Shown here one piece after another: positions 7,220-16,503 of a stretch of DNA of 64,000 nt. The stretch comes from Magnetococcales bacterium (GTDB taxonomy: Bacteria; Pseudomonadota; Magnetococcia; Magnetococcales; Magnetaquicoccaceae). The notes under the pieces are model-generated. The model made no database searches, was not told the origin of the DNA, and worked only from the letters and a program-made list of their open reading frames with translations. The DNA lies in NCBI GenBank assembly GCA_015233035.1, contig JADFYM010000001.1, forward strand, positions 78,807 to 142,806. The letters are read 5' to 3'. Position numbers and translations under genes: made by a program. Each line of letters starts with the position of its first letter. Within the stretch, counting starts at the first letter, position 1.

Positions 7220-8253
7220 CAGGCCACCTCTCCTTTGGCGGTCACACGGACCGCTGCCCGCCGGTGGGCAGGCCCCTGGTGGCCTGGTCCCTGATCCGGC
7301 TGGTCCTGGATCCGGAGACGGAAAGTCAAGGCACGAGGAGGACAAACGGCCATGCAGGCCGTGCAATTATTGCATTCCTGGCCGAACGCATCCCGCATGG
7401 GGCGCAGGGCAAACGGGCACACCTTGTCGCACAGGGTACAGTCGTTGCAACGGTTGACCAGGCGTTGGATACGCACCAGGCGGTAGCGTCCCAGCAGGGC
7501 ATAGAGGGCACCCCCCGGACACAGATAACGGCAAAATCCCCGCCTGGCCACCAACAGATCAAACAGCAGCGTGAGCAAAAAGAAGGTGGTACCGGCACCC
7601 ACCCCATTGGCCGTCACCCAATACTGGATTTCCCGACCCACAATGAGGGGGGGATAGATGGCCGAAAAGACCACCGTTCCCAGGGCGGTGGACAAGCCCA
7701 CCCCCACCGCCAACACCCCATATTTCAACCGCAGATCCATGCGCCTCCCCTGGGCGAGAATGCCGAGCCGGACGAGGCGGTGGCGCACGGCATCATTGAT
7801 CTCGTACAGCAGGGTCGCCGGACAGATCCAGCCGCAATAAAATCGCCCCAGCAACAGGGTCAATCCCACGGGCAGAAGGGCCGTCAGCAGAAACGGCCAG
7901 TATAGTTTGAACTGGGCGGCCACTTGCCCCACGACCGCCAGGGGATCGGACAGTTTCAGGCCGAACAGAGTCCCGGACCAGGTATTGCCCTTGATCATGT
8001 TCAGATTATTCGCCGGATCCGAGCGGGCGATGGGCGCGGTGAGCCACTCCATGACATCATAAATGCGTCGTTCATGGGGGGTCAGCAAATCATAAGCATG
8101 ACCCGCCACAAAATTTTGATAAAGGCTGATGTAAGGCAGCAGAATCAGCAGGCAAAACACCAACAGGAGCACCAACCGGCGTACTGTGTTGAGGTGTCGC
8201 CACAAAAAAAAAGGCACGGGAGAATCCGGTTGCTTTTGCACGTGTTGTTCCAT
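7219..8253 (-). CDS. napH: NapH, membrane ferredoxin-type quinol dehydrogenase component
   Basis: 344 aa. Membrane helices include RRLVLLLVFCLLILLPYISL near residue 30 and three more between about 120 and 240. The NapH Cys motifs CGWICPATLLYEI and CRYLCPGGALYALL flank helices on the cytoplasmic face. Two 4Fe-4S motifs follow (CNDCTLCDKVCP; CNNCTACMAVCPP). NapH anchors NapG and oxidises menaquinol or ubiquinol. The gene overlaps napG by one base and begins 18 bases after the NapG-like gene upstream. The N-terminal loop (about 50-105) is longer than in E. coli NapH and looks periplasmic. Confidence 0.88.
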   Translation of the reverse strand: MEQHVQKQPDSPVPFFLWRHLNTVRRLVLLLVFCLLILLPYISLYQNFVAGHAYDLLTPHERRIYDVMEWLTAPIARSDPANNLNMIKGNTWSGTLFGLKLSDPLAVVGQVAAQFKLYWPFLLTALLPVGLTLLLGRFYCGWICPATLLYEINDAVRHRLVRLGILAQGRRMDLRLKYGVLAVGVGLSTALGTVVFSAIYPPLIVGREIQYWVTANGVGAGTTFFLLTLLFDLLVARRGFCRYLCPGGALYALLGRYRLVRIQRLVNRCNDCTLCDKVCPFALRPMRDAFGQECNNCTACMAVCPPRALTFRLRIQDQPDQGPGHQGPAHRRAAVRVTAKGEVA

Positions 8254-8271
8254 CCGTCACACCTGTTGCCA

Positions 8272-8862
8272 TCAAACCGGGAGAGAAGTCTGCCGATGGG
8301 GGAAAATACGAATGGCCTGGGGCATTTGCAGGCACGACCTTTCGCACAAACCACACCCCACACAGGCCTCCAGAACGGTGGGCTGTTCCAGCAGACCCAC
8401 CTTGAGTGCCACATCCGGCAAGGGGCAGGCTCGATAACAGACACCGCAGGTCTTGCCCTGGTAGGAGAGACACAGTTGTTGATCGACCACCGCCTGGCCC
8501 ATGTGAACCTGGGCGATAATCGCCTCGGCCTCCCGGGCAATCCGGGGAATGGCTCCAGAAGGACAGATTTCGCCGCACTTCATGCACAGAATGCACGCCT
8601 GCTCACGGGGAATGATGAACGGCGTATCCAGGGAATAAGGGCCATTTTCCAGGCCAAAATAACGAATGGCCTGATTGGGACAGACTTGACCACACTGTCC
8701 GCAACGAATGCACTGGGTGAGAAATCGCTCCTCCGGTCCCGCACCGGGGGGGCGGAGATAGCGCAGGTTGCGGGTGGCGGTGGGTACGGCACCTGCTGGA
8801 TCCACGCCCAATGAGACCAATAAAAGGGCGAGTGTTTGCAGAAAAGTACGCCTTCTTTGCAC
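8272..8862 (-). CDS. NapG-like periplasmic 4Fe-4S ferredoxin (second copy)
   Basis: 196 aa from a GTG start (8860-8862) with GGGGAG nine bases upstream; the only longer option begins at TTG. The N terminus VQRRRTFLQTLALLL is a Tat-type signal. Clusters are CIRCGQCGQVCP, CILCMKCGEICP, CGVCYRACP and CVGCGLCERSC. It is the first ferredoxin gene after napA, so the order is napA, napG-like, napH, napG. A duplicated NapG could extend the electron wire or serve a different acceptor. Separated from napA by 650 bases of repeats, it may have its own promoter. Confidence 0.82.
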   Translation of the reverse strand: MQRRRTFLQTLALLLVSLGVDPAGAVPTATRNLRYLRPPGAGPEERFLTQCIRCGQCGQVCPNQAIRYFGLENGPYSLDTPFIIPREQACILCMKCGEICPSGAIPRIAREAEAIIAQVHMGQAVVDQQLCLSYQGKTCGVCYRACPLPDVALKVGLLEQPTVLEACVGCGLCERSCLQMPQAIRIFPHRQTSLPV

Positions 8863-8972
8863 CTCGGTTTTCTCCCCATGGCGCGTCCAGTGATTTGACA
8901 AAAGGGCAGAGACAACTGGGAAGGCGGCTTTCCCCTATTTCATCACATACATCGCAAAAAGCTATTATTCAT

Positions 8973-9050
8973 GGGGGTCCGGGGGAGATTATCTCCCCCG
9001 GTGGGGTCCAGGGGCAACGCCCCTGGTGGGGTCCGGGGCGAAGCCCCGGA
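8973..9050 (+). repeat. GC-rich palindromic repeat, copy 2
   Basis: GGGGGTCCGGGGGAGATTAT leads into CTCCCCCGG, then CCAGGGGCAACGCCCCTGG and CCGGGGCGAAGCCCCGG. The three-palindrome organisation is the same as in copy 1. Confidence 0.85.
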
Positions 9051-9091
9051 AAAACAAGACCCTGGTGACGGAGTCAACAAAATGTTGCTAC

Positions 9092-9361
9092 TATAACTGT
9101 GCGCGGTCATCAACAACACGTCCTGTCCCGTCATGCCCGCGCAAGGGGAATCCATCTGGCCTGTTGACCCTCCTGGATTCCCGCCTGCGCGGGAATGACG
9201 CAGCCGCCCCATCCAGACAGGCGAAACGTTGTCCTGGATTCCCGCCTGCGCGGGAATGACGATGTCTGGGGTGCCACCTGGTGGCATAGGATAAAATCCC
9301 TGAATTTCCACCGGCACTGAAATTATTTTACTCATCGTCAATTGCAACCGTGCGCAGTATA
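9092..9361. mobile_element. MITE-like non-autonomous element, 270 bp
   Basis: The left end TATAACTGTGCGCGGTCAT and the right end (reverse complement TATACTGCGCACGGTTGCAA) are imperfect terminal inverted repeats that match those of the 140 bp element at 27835-27974. Inside are three ATTCCCGC...GCGGGAAT-type palindromes at about 9131, 9175 and 9237, then about 90 bases not found in the other copy. No transposase ORF is present. Confidence 0.6.
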
Positions 9362-9398
9362 CGTCTTTTTTGATTCGTAGCCTTTTGATGCCCCAATT

Positions 9399-9447
9399 CG
9401 GGGCTTCGCCCCGGACCCCACCAGGGGGATAATCCCCCTGGACCCCT
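9399..9447 (-). repeat. GC-rich palindromic repeat, copy 3 (inverted)
   Basis: CGGGGCTTCGCCCCGG followed by CCAGGGGGATAATCCCCCTGG, joined by ACCCCA. This is the reverse orientation of copy 2, 350 bases away. It lies just downstream of the napA stop and could act as a transcription or decay barrier. Confidence 0.85.
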
Positions 9448-9513
9448 GCCAATATGAACAACCTTTTGAGATGTGTGTAACGGAATGGGTCTACCCGCCG
9501 CCCCAGAAGAGGG

Positions 9514-12243
9514 TTAGACCTTTTCCACCCGACACGCCAGTTTTTTAAAATCCACCTGCCCGGACACCGCATCCCAGATACGACTGGAGGTGGCATTGAC
9601 CAGCCACTTGTTTTTCTTTGGATCGGCACTGTCCGCCACCGACAGATTCCAGGGACTGAACAGATACCCCCGTGGCACACTGTTGCGGGACGGCTTGATC
9701 AGGCTGTTGGTCCCCACCTGTGCCCTGGCCTGAAACTGCCCGCGCCGGGTGATCAGGTTGACCAGATCTCCATCATGGATGCCCAGCATGGCGGCATCGT
9801 CCGGGTGCATTTCGACATACTGCTCCGGCACCAGACGACGACAAGTGGGGCTGCGGTTGGATTTGGCCGTGTGAAAATGCTCGTATACCACGCCCAGCCC
9901 CAGCCACATGGGATATTTATCCTTGGGCACCTGATCCCAGATCTTGTTACGAAAGGCCTCATCCGGCAGGTCCGGCGTCATCGCCTTGTCCCGCGCCTCC
10001 TGGATAAGATCCAGATGGTCGATGGTGAACAGATTCTTGTCGCCATCCTTGCGCCCGAATTCCATCAGTTTGGCCGTCAACTCGGCCCGATTGGAATAAT
10101 CCATGTTACACAGCTTGAACTGCATTTTCCCGTCAGGACGGCGGAACATGCCGTAAGGCTTGTTGTCCCATTTGCCTTCCTGGCCCATGTAACGCCGCTG
10201 GGCACCCCCCGCCTTGGCAATTTCGTAGGTCGGAGCCGGCCACTGCATCCCCCGCGTCTTGCCGTCAATGCTGCGAATCTGGTCGTAAGGCGCAATACCA
10301 TCGCGCTGCATGACCTCCAACATGCCGCTCAGGTCACTGTCGGAACCCTTGGAGGCCTTGAGAAAGGCAATCAGAATCTCCTCGGCATTATATTCCCCGG
10401 TCTTGGGATCCCGCTGCCAGGGGAAAATCTTTTTGCCATCCAAACCCAACAGTTCGGCAATGTGACGCCCTTTGTCGATCACCATATCCATGTCCGGTCG
10501 GCACCCCTTGGGGCCCTTGGCCGCCTGATCCACCACATGCAGACGACGCTCGGAGTTGATATAAACCCCTTGCACCTCCCCCCAGGTCGAAGCAGGCAAG
10601 ATTACATCGGCAAAGAGATTATTGGGCGCATGACGATAGATCTCCTGGGCAATGACAAAGGCTTTGGTCAGAGCGGGACGCACCAGATTGTTGGTGTCCG
10701 GCAGATCAATGTGGGTGGCATAGATCAAAAACATGGCCTTGACCTCGCCCTTTTGCGCCCGTTCCATCATGCCGACGGCAAACCCCGGATTTTTGGCCTG
10801 AGCCGCCGTCTTGAGATTTTCTTCGGGTACATTCCAGGCCTGGGCCATGTGGGCGCGGTGTTTTTCGTTATCCAGACCTTCATTGAACGGCAACCGACCG
10901 GTAAGCCCCCCTGTCAGACGCTCCCCCATGGCATTGGGCTGGCCAGTCATGGAAAAGGGCCCACAACCCGGTTTTCCCAGGTTGCCGGTCATGGCCATCA
11001 GGTTGATAATGGAAATAATATTGTGCTGACCATGGATATGCTGATTGTAGCCAATCCCCCACATGATGATCACCCCGCCCTGCTCCTTGCCTGCCTTCTT
11101 GCGCTCCAACCGTTTGCGGGTGGCGTTGGCAAAGAGCGTGGCTACCTGGCGGATCGTTTCTGGAGAGACCGGATGATTGGCACCACCCATGAACTGTTGC
11201 ACCTGCTCGGGGCTGTACCGTTCCAGCACACCGTCGGTATATTCCTTCCAGCCATTGGTATGCGCTTTCATGAATTCCCAATCGATCACGTCCGGGTGTT
11301 CCTTGAGCAGGACATGGGCCAGGGCATTGAGAAAGGCAATATCCCCGTTGAGAATGGGTACATGGACGGTGTTTTTGGGATTGATGTCCATATAGCCTTG
11401 CGCGGTGCCGGTGCGACGCGGGTCCACCACCACGGTGGGAATGTCGGCCCGTTTTTTATGATCGGCAATGCGCCAGAAAACAATGGGGTGAGATTCACGG
11501 GCGTTGTGACCAAAGTGCATGAACATGTCTGACAGTTCGATATCATCATAGCACAAGGGGGGCGTATCGGACCCCAGGGTGGCAAAATAGCCCGTCACAG
11601 CCGAGGTCATGCACATGCGGGCATTGGCCTCAATGGTATTGGAACCCAGCACCCCTTTCAGAAACAGATTTTCCAGATACTGGCCCTCCAGGGTCAACTG
11701 GCCGGAGCCATACAGGCCAATGGAGTTGCCGGTATATTTTTTGGCAAAGTGGGCAATTTTGTGGGCAATCATCTCCCCAACGGCTTCGTAGGGAACACGG
11801 TCCCACAGGGCATCGTCAAAGGCTCCTTTGCTCCGGGAGACAAATTCCAGATCGCCATGACCAGGCTTGCTCCACTCGGCCCACACATCCTTGCGGACAT
11901 AACAATCCCCTTCCAGACGATCCACATAGATCGGCTCGGCAGCGGTCAGTCCCTTGATGCACTGCAACCCCTTGTTGGTGGGATGATCCCGGTCGGGTTG
12001 CATGGAGACAATCTTGCCGTTTTCGGTCTGGATGATGGTCCCGCAGCCCACACCGCAGTACGGACAGGCCGCAAAAGAGCTTTTCTGGGTGGAGGACTGG
12101 ACCTCCTTGGCTTCTGGTGCCGAAGCGGCCTCCACCAGTTCTGGATTGTTCAGCAACAGGCTGCCCGCCGCAGTGGCCATCGCCATGGTACCACTCCCCT
12201 GCAAAAAAGCCCGTCGGCCCAAGCTCATTCGATCGCGCTGCAT
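9514..12243 (-). CDS. napA: NapA-type periplasmic nitrate reductase, molybdenum catalytic subunit
   Basis: 909 aa from ATG 12241-12243, with AGGGAGGG just upstream; the longer reading uses TTG. The Tat signal is MSLGRRAFLQGSG with a hydrophobic stretch. The 4Fe-4S motif CPYCGVGCG continues to NKGLQCIKG. The Mo-ligand Cys is in ANARMCMTSAV, as in Nap enzymes. Further landmarks are GSGQLTLEGQY, CYDDIE, GNLGKPGCGPFSMTGQPNAMG and the C-terminal DFKKLACRVEKV resembling NapA ends. It would reduce nitrate to nitrite in the periplasm. At 909 aa it is longer than typical NapA (about 830), and CPYCGVGCG is closer to NasA/NarB-type motifs, so it is a divergent Nap or a related molybdopterin oxidoreductase. 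napB, napC and napD are not in the window; the gene upstream encodes a di-haem cytochrome c. Confidence 0.85.
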   Translation of the reverse strand: MQRDRMSLGRRAFLQGSGTMAMATAAGSLLLNNPELVEAASAPEAKEVQSSTQKSSFAACPYCGVGCGTIIQTENGKIVSMQPDRDHPTNKGLQCIKGLTAAEPIYVDRLEGDCYVRKDVWAEWSKPGHGDLEFVSRSKGAFDDALWDRVPYEAVGEMIAHKIAHFAKKYTGNSIGLYGSGQLTLEGQYLENLFLKGVLGSNTIEANARMCMTSAVTGYFATLGSDTPPLCYDDIELSDMFMHFGHNARESHPIVFWRIADHKKRADIPTVVVDPRRTGTAQGYMDINPKNTVHVPILNGDIAFLNALAHVLLKEHPDVIDWEFMKAHTNGWKEYTDGVLERYSPEQVQQFMGGANHPVSPETIRQVATLFANATRKRLERKKAGKEQGGVIIMWGIGYNQHIHGQHNIISIINLMAMTGNLGKPGCGPFSMTGQPNAMGERLTGGLTGRLPFNEGLDNEKHRAHMAQAWNVPEENLKTAAQAKNPGFAVGMMERAQKGEVKAMFLIYATHIDLPDTNNLVRPALTKAFVIAQEIYRHAPNNLFADVILPASTWGEVQGVYINSERRLHVVDQAAKGPKGCRPDMDMVIDKGRHIAELLGLDGKKIFPWQRDPKTGEYNAEEILIAFLKASKGSDSDLSGMLEVMQRDGIAPYDQIRSIDGKTRGMQWPAPTYEIAKAGGAQRRYMGQEGKWDNKPYGMFRRPDGKMQFKLCNMDYSNRAELTAKLMEFGRKDGDKNLFTIDHLDLIQEARDKAMTPDLPDEAFRNKIWDQVPKDKYPMWLGLGVVYEHFHTAKSNRSPTCRRLVPEQYVEMHPDDAAMLGIHDGDLVNLITRRGQFQARAQVGTNSLIKPSRNSVPRGYLFSPWNLSVADSADPKKNKWLVNATSSRIWDAVSGQVDFKKLACRVEKV

Positions 12244-12303
12244 GATGCCCTCCCTGTATTTTGTCAATTTTTATCTGGTTGTATGGACCAACCGGCGTTT
12301 TTC

Positions 12304-13032
12304 CTAATTCCGCAGGGATCGCAAATAAGCGACCAGCCCATCAACCTCCTCATTGGTCAGGTTGGCCAAACCGCCCGGACCGGAAAAACCGCGCATGGGG
12401 GTGTTGGAACGGCCATGCAGGATGATATACCGGATAAAGCCTGCGGAGGCCTTGCTCAGGAAACCGGGTTTGCCAATGGCCGTACCGGAACCCGAACTTT
12501 CATAGCCTTCCCCATTGGGACCATGACAACCCGCGCAAATCTGGGCAAACAACCGTTTACCCAGATGCGGATCACCCATGCCGGGTGGGCTGGCATCCAA
12601 CTGATCGCCGATAACCGATGCCTGGCTGTAGGAACGGAGATAACCGATAATGTCCTGAATATCGCTGGCTTTTAATATTTCGCCGAACGGGGGCATGGGC
12701 GTGGGCGCACGACCCTCGCGGATGGTTGCGGTCAAAAAGCGATCCGATGCGGCCGTCAACAATTCCGGGTTGGTGAGGGAAGGGGCAAACCCCGGTTTTC
12801 CGCGGCCTTCCTCCTGGTGACAGGCCTCGCAATTTTCCTTGAAGAGGGTTTTGCCGTGTTGGACATCCGCTGTGGCAGCACGCGCCACAGTACCCCCCGG
12901 CACCCCGCCTGGAGGGGGTGTGGTGGTCGTCTTGCTCTTCTCCGGTGCCTCCGCCTGGACGCCCCCGACATGACCGGACAGGCAAAGCGTGGCGGCAAAC
13001 AGCCCTATAATCACCTTGATTGGATAGTGCAT
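12304..13032 (-). CDS. Secreted di-haem cytochrome c upstream of napA
   Basis: 242 aa from ATG 13030-13032 with GGAGGG upstream. A signal peptide (about 1-25, ending GGVQA) and a Thr/Pro/Gly linker precede two class I cytochrome c domains. The first has CEACH with a likely Met ligand in PTPMPPF; the second has CAGCH with NTPMRGF. Each domain ends with the helix IIGYLRSY or LVAYLRSL. It is first in the operon, 60 bases before napA, in the place where napB or napC might be expected. NapB is a smaller bis-His di-haem protein, so this is not NapB. It may be the electron carrier that reduces NapA; that role is inferred from position only. Confidence 0.85.
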   Translation of the reverse strand: MHYPIKVIIGLFAATLCLSGHVGGVQAEAPEKSKTTTTPPPGGVPGGTVARAATADVQHGKTLFKENCEACHQEEGRGKPGFAPSLTNPELLTAASDRFLTATIREGRAPTPMPPFGEILKASDIQDIIGYLRSYSQASVIGDQLDASPPGMGDPHLGKRLFAQICAGCHGPNGEGYESSGSGTAIGKPGFLSKASAGFIRYIILHGRSNTPMRGFSGPGGLANLTNEEVDGLVAYLRSLRN

Positions 13033-13134
13033 ACCCTTATCCCTCCGCAAAAATGTTCCAATGGGGACGACGACCAGACCTTCGGTACGGTAAACCATTC
13101 TGCGGAAGCATACAAGCGGGATGCGGGAGAAAAA

Positions 13135-13148
13135 TTAACCTGGATCAA
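13135..13148. promoter_or_regulatory. Weak FNR/CRP-like box upstream of the nap-like operon
   Basis: TTAACCTGGATCAA reads TTGATCCAGGTTAA on the coding strand. It matches the FNR dyad TTGAT-N4-ATCAA at 8 of 10 positions. It lies about 103 bases before the cytochrome start, in the only upstream gap of the operon. Oxygen-responsive control would fit a nitrate-respiration cluster, but a match of this length can occur by chance. Confidence 0.3.
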
Positions 13149-13200
13149 GGGTTTCCAGATTTTCTTTTGCAGCGGGCCGCACAAGACTGGCAATACGGAA

Positions 13201-16200
13201 TTATATCCAGTCCGCCACAAACCGGGTAAAGACCGTCGCCTCAAGCGGACGACTGATCCAATAGCCCTGCAATTCGTCACAACCAATACTTTGCAGAAAA
13301 TCCCGTTGCCGTTGATTTTCCACCCCTTCCGCCACCACCCGCAGGCGGAGACTCTTGGCCAGGGAGACAATGGCGGACACAATCGCCGCATCGTCCGAAC
13401 CCACGATCAGATCACGGACAAAGGATTGGTCAATCTTGAGACTGTTGAGAGGAAACTTTTTCAGATAACTCAAAGAGGAATAACCGGTGCCAAAATCGTC
13501 CATGGCAAGACTCAAACCCATCTCCCGCAATCGCTTCAGGATGGCAATCGCCTGCCGCTCATCCTGCATCATCATGCTTTCGGTCACCTCCAGTTCCAGA
13601 AATTCTGCGGGCAGACCCGTTTCGTCCAGAATGGTCTGAATGGAGGTATGGAGATCCTTGTCCTGGAACTGCCGCCCGGACAGATTGACCGCCACCCGCA
13701 AGGAGGCCTGGCTGGCATCCAACAACCCTTTGTTATAGACACAGGCCATGCGCAAAATTTCCTGCCCCAAAGGCACGATGAGGCCGGTCTCTTCGGCGAA
13801 AGGAATAAAATCCAGGGGCGGCACCAGGACACCATTCGCCTGCCGCCAACGGACCAGGGCTTCCATGCCGACAATATGCCCGGAGAGCACGTCTACCTTC
13901 GGCTGATAATGCAGCAAAAATTCCTTGTTTTGCAGCCCGGCATGAAAATGGGTCTCCAGCATGGCCCGTTTGGCCGACTGGGCGTTCATTCCCGGTTCAA
14001 AAAACCGATAGGTGCCTCGACCACTCTCTTTGGCGTGATACATGGCCACATCGGCATTCCGGGTGATGAGGTCATAGTTGTTGCCATCGTCTGGAAAAAT
14101 GGCAATGCCAACACTGGCCCCTATGTTGGCCTGATGACCATCCAGTTCCACCGGATTGGCGATGGCAGCAATAATTTTCTGGGCCACCGTGGCCGCTTCG
14201 TCCCCGTGCTGCAAATCTGTCAGGATAACCGTAAATTCATCCCCCCCCAACCGTGCCACCGTATCCGAGGCGCGCACACAAACCAGCAACCTTTTGGCAA
14301 CCTCCACCAACAACCGGTCCCCGGCCGCGTGTCCTTGGGTATCGTTTACCTGCTTGAATCGATCCAGATCGATAAAAAATATGGCTCCCCGGGTGCGGTG
14401 ACGATTGGCCCATTCGATGGCACGCCCCGCCCGATCCTTGAACAACATGCGGTTGGGCAACCGGGTCAGCGGATCGTAGAAGGCCAATTGCTCCAGCCGT
14501 TCCTCCGTCATCTTGATATGGCTGATGTCGGAAAAAATACCGACAAAATGAGTCGTTTGACCCGTTCCATCCTTGACGGCGTTGATGGTGAGCCATTTGG
14601 GATAGACATCCCCATTCTTGCGGCGATCCCAGACCTCGCCAGACCACTGCCCCTGGGTGGTAATGGCCGCCCACATCTCCTGATAAAACTCGGGACCGTG
14701 TCGCCCCGACTTGCCAATCCGGGGGTTGGCACCCAACACCTCCTCCCGTTGAAAACCCGTAATCTGCGAATAGGCCTGATTGACATCCACAATCACACCA
14801 TCGACCTGCGTAATCACAATCGCCTCACTGGCGTGCGCAAACACTTTGGCGGCCAACCGCAAGCCGCTCTCGGCCTGTTTTTGTCTTTCCAGGCTGTCGA
14901 TCAACTGCCGATTGGCTCCCTGCAGTTCTTGAGTGCGCTCCAGCACCCGCTGTTCCAATTCGTCATAGGCCGCCTGCAAGGCCTCCTTGGCCGTTTTTCG
15001 CTCTGTGATGTCATGCAAAATGCCGGTAAAAAACACCTGGCCACCCGAATGGAACGTCCCCACCGCAATCTCCAGGGGAAAATGTTCACCATTCTTGCCT
15101 ACCCCCTCCACCTCACGGGTATGACCAATGACCCGTCCCACCCCGGAGGTCAAATAGGCGCGCAGATAGCCATCATGGGCCTGCCGATGCGGCGCGGGCA
15201 TGAGCAGGCCCACAGGACGGTCGATCAATTCCCCGGACTGGTAACCAAACATGTGTTCGACGGCGGCATTGGCCGAATGGATGATGCCGTTGGCATCAAT
15301 CGTTAAAATGCCATCCACGGCCGACTCGACAATCGCCTGCGTCTTGTGCTCACTCTCCTGCACCTGCTCAAACGCCCGCCGGTTGAGTCGATAGGAACTG
15401 ATGACAAAATGAGAGCCCCACAACCAGACCAGGAGGGTTCCCACCCAGACCAGATCACGATTGCGCGTCGTGTTCTCCAGACGCTCGGTCAGGATACGCA
15501 ACAATTCTGTCCGCACACCGTCGGTACACGCCTGGGAAACCTGTATGGCTTGCGTGCCCAATGAAAAATAGCGCGCCATCGTCTCCCCATGCGTTGTTCT
15601 CCGCAACAAGGAGGCACTGACATCCAGAAAATTTTGCACGGTGGGATGGAGACGATCCTGGAAACAGGCAAACAGATCTTGCAACGGCGGAACATAGGCC
15701 AGGATGGTGTGCTGATCGTGTCGCACCTCTTCCCAATGACTCCTGACATCCCCCAACCGTTCCTCAAAGCGCAACCGGTCGACATCGGACAACACCGACT
15801 GGGTCAACAAACCACTCCCCAAGCCCCTGACCCGAGCAATGGTTTCCTCCAACTCCGGCAACCCCGTGCCCACCAAGTTGATCAGGAAAGTGGATTGCAG
15901 ATCTTCATCCAGCACCAGGTGGGAACGAATCAAGACCTTGCGCCGGAGGTCCACCACCCGGTTGATCAGATGTGTCTGTTTTTCGAAGACTGTCTGCGCC
16001 GACTGGAACGCGGCAACAGGGTGCACAATGCCGCCCAACCAACCCTCCAGCCGTTGCAAATCCGCCGCCATTTGGAAGGGATCCCCGGCCAAATCCCGGC
16101 GCATGAGGGCCAGCGCGTCCGCCAACGATGCTTCCAACGCCCGCAAACTGCCCGTCGGTTCCGCACCACCGCCCGACCCGCTGGCCCCCTGTTGCAAAGC

Positions 16201-16410
16201 CATCTGGTTGAGCCCCCGCATCTGTTGCAGAAGGGTGACCATGCCGTTCAATTGCTGAATGTCTGCCAGGCCCCGCAACTCGTTCCGAATAAAATCAATC
16301 GCCGAGCCCTGCTGTGTCAACACGGCCCCAACAGACGGAATAATCAGCAAGGTAGGCAAAAGAATAGCGACGAGGTAACGCCAAAAGCGCACCTGGGGAA
16401 TGATGTGCAT
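13201..16410 (-). CDS. Membrane PAS-PAS-GGDEF-EAL cyclic-di-GMP protein
   Basis: 1069 aa from ATG 16408-16410, preceded by GAAGGA. Membrane helix 1 (about 9-31) and helix 2 (about 320-338) bracket a large helical periplasmic sensor. Two PAS domains follow: QAIVESAVDGILTIDANG with HDITERK, and HASEAIVITQVDG with FSDISHIK, separated by a coiled coil. The GGDEF domain keeps [12 protein letters not shown] and the EAL domain keeps [29 protein letters not shown] and VAEGVE, so both synthesis and hydrolysis of c-di-GMP are possible. It is transcribed toward the nap-like operon, with 168 bases between them. The signal sensed is unknown. Paralogous EAL/GGDEF parts occur in the gene at 53667-55946. Confidence 0.9.
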   Translation of the reverse strand: MHIIPQVRFWRYLVAILLPTLLIIPSVGAVLTQQGSAIDFIRNELRGLADIQQLNGMVTLLQQMRGLNQMALQQGASGSGGGAEPTGSLRALEASLADALALMRRDLAGDPFQMAADLQRLEGWLGGIVHPVAAFQSAQTVFEKQTHLINRVVDLRRKVLIRSHLVLDEDLQSTFLINLVGTGLPELEETIARVRGLGSGLLTQSVLSDVDRLRFEERLGDVRSHWEEVRHDQHTILAYVPPLQDLFACFQDRLHPTVQNFLDVSASLLRRTTHGETMARYFSLGTQAIQVSQACTDGVRTELLRILTERLENTTRNRDLVWVGTLLVWLWGSHFVISSYRLNRRAFEQVQESEHKTQAIVESAVDGILTIDANGIIHSANAAVEHMFGYQSGELIDRPVGLLMPAPHRQAHDGYLRAYLTSGVGRVIGHTREVEGVGKNGEHFPLEIAVGTFHSGGQVFFTGILHDITERKTAKEALQAAYDELEQRVLERTQELQGANRQLIDSLERQKQAESGLRLAAKVFAHASEAIVITQVDGVIVDVNQAYSQITGFQREEVLGANPRIGKSGRHGPEFYQEMWAAITTQGQWSGEVWDRRKNGDVYPKWLTINAVKDGTGQTTHFVGIFSDISHIKMTEERLEQLAFYDPLTRLPNRMLFKDRAGRAIEWANRHRTRGAIFFIDLDRFKQVNDTQGHAAGDRLLVEVAKRLLVCVRASDTVARLGGDEFTVILTDLQHGDEAATVAQKIIAAIANPVELDGHQANIGASVGIAIFPDDGNNYDLITRNADVAMYHAKESGRGTYRFFEPGMNAQSAKRAMLETHFHAGLQNKEFLLHYQPKVDVLSGHIVGMEALVRWRQANGVLVPPLDFIPFAEETGLIVPLGQEILRMACVYNKGLLDASQASLRVAVNLSGRQFQDKDLHTSIQTILDETGLPAEFLELEVTESMMMQDERQAIAILKRLREMGLSLAMDDFGTGYSSLSYLKKFPLNSLKIDQSFVRDLIVGSDDAAIVSAIVSLAKSLRLRVVAEGVENQRQRDFLQSIGCDELQGYWISRPLEATVFTRFVADWI

Positions 16411-16503
16411 CTTAATCCTTCTCCCGCGACATCGGCCCCCTCCTGGACACGCATCGGCACACGGACCGCCCAGAAAAAAGACCGGAGCCAAGCGAACCTG
16501 CCG

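Larger units (their letters stand above)
8863..9513. other. 650-base intergenic region filled with repeats
   Basis: No credible gene. The region contains a forward GC-rich palindromic repeat (8973-9050), a MITE-like element (9092-9361) and an inverted GC-rich repeat (9399-9447). The two GC-rich copies face each other around the MITE and could pair with each other in a transcript. It separates napA from the downstream ferredoxin genes. Confidence 0.85.

Noticed and set aside
9131..9262. Short regularly spaced palindromes considered as a CRISPR array
   Set aside because: Units are self-palindromic, unevenly spaced, without unique spacers of uniform length, and lie inside a MITE-like element; no cas genes are present.
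9775..11532. Plus-strand open frame of 585 codons opposite napA
   Set aside because: napA motifs on the minus strand are unmistakable; this frame has no recognisable domain.
12817..15306. Long plus-strand open frame (829 codons) opposite the cytochrome c and GGDEF/EAL genes
   Set aside because: It is antisense to well-supported genes, has no domain or ribosome site and is rich in His/Gln/Gly, as expected of an unused frame in GC-rich DNA.
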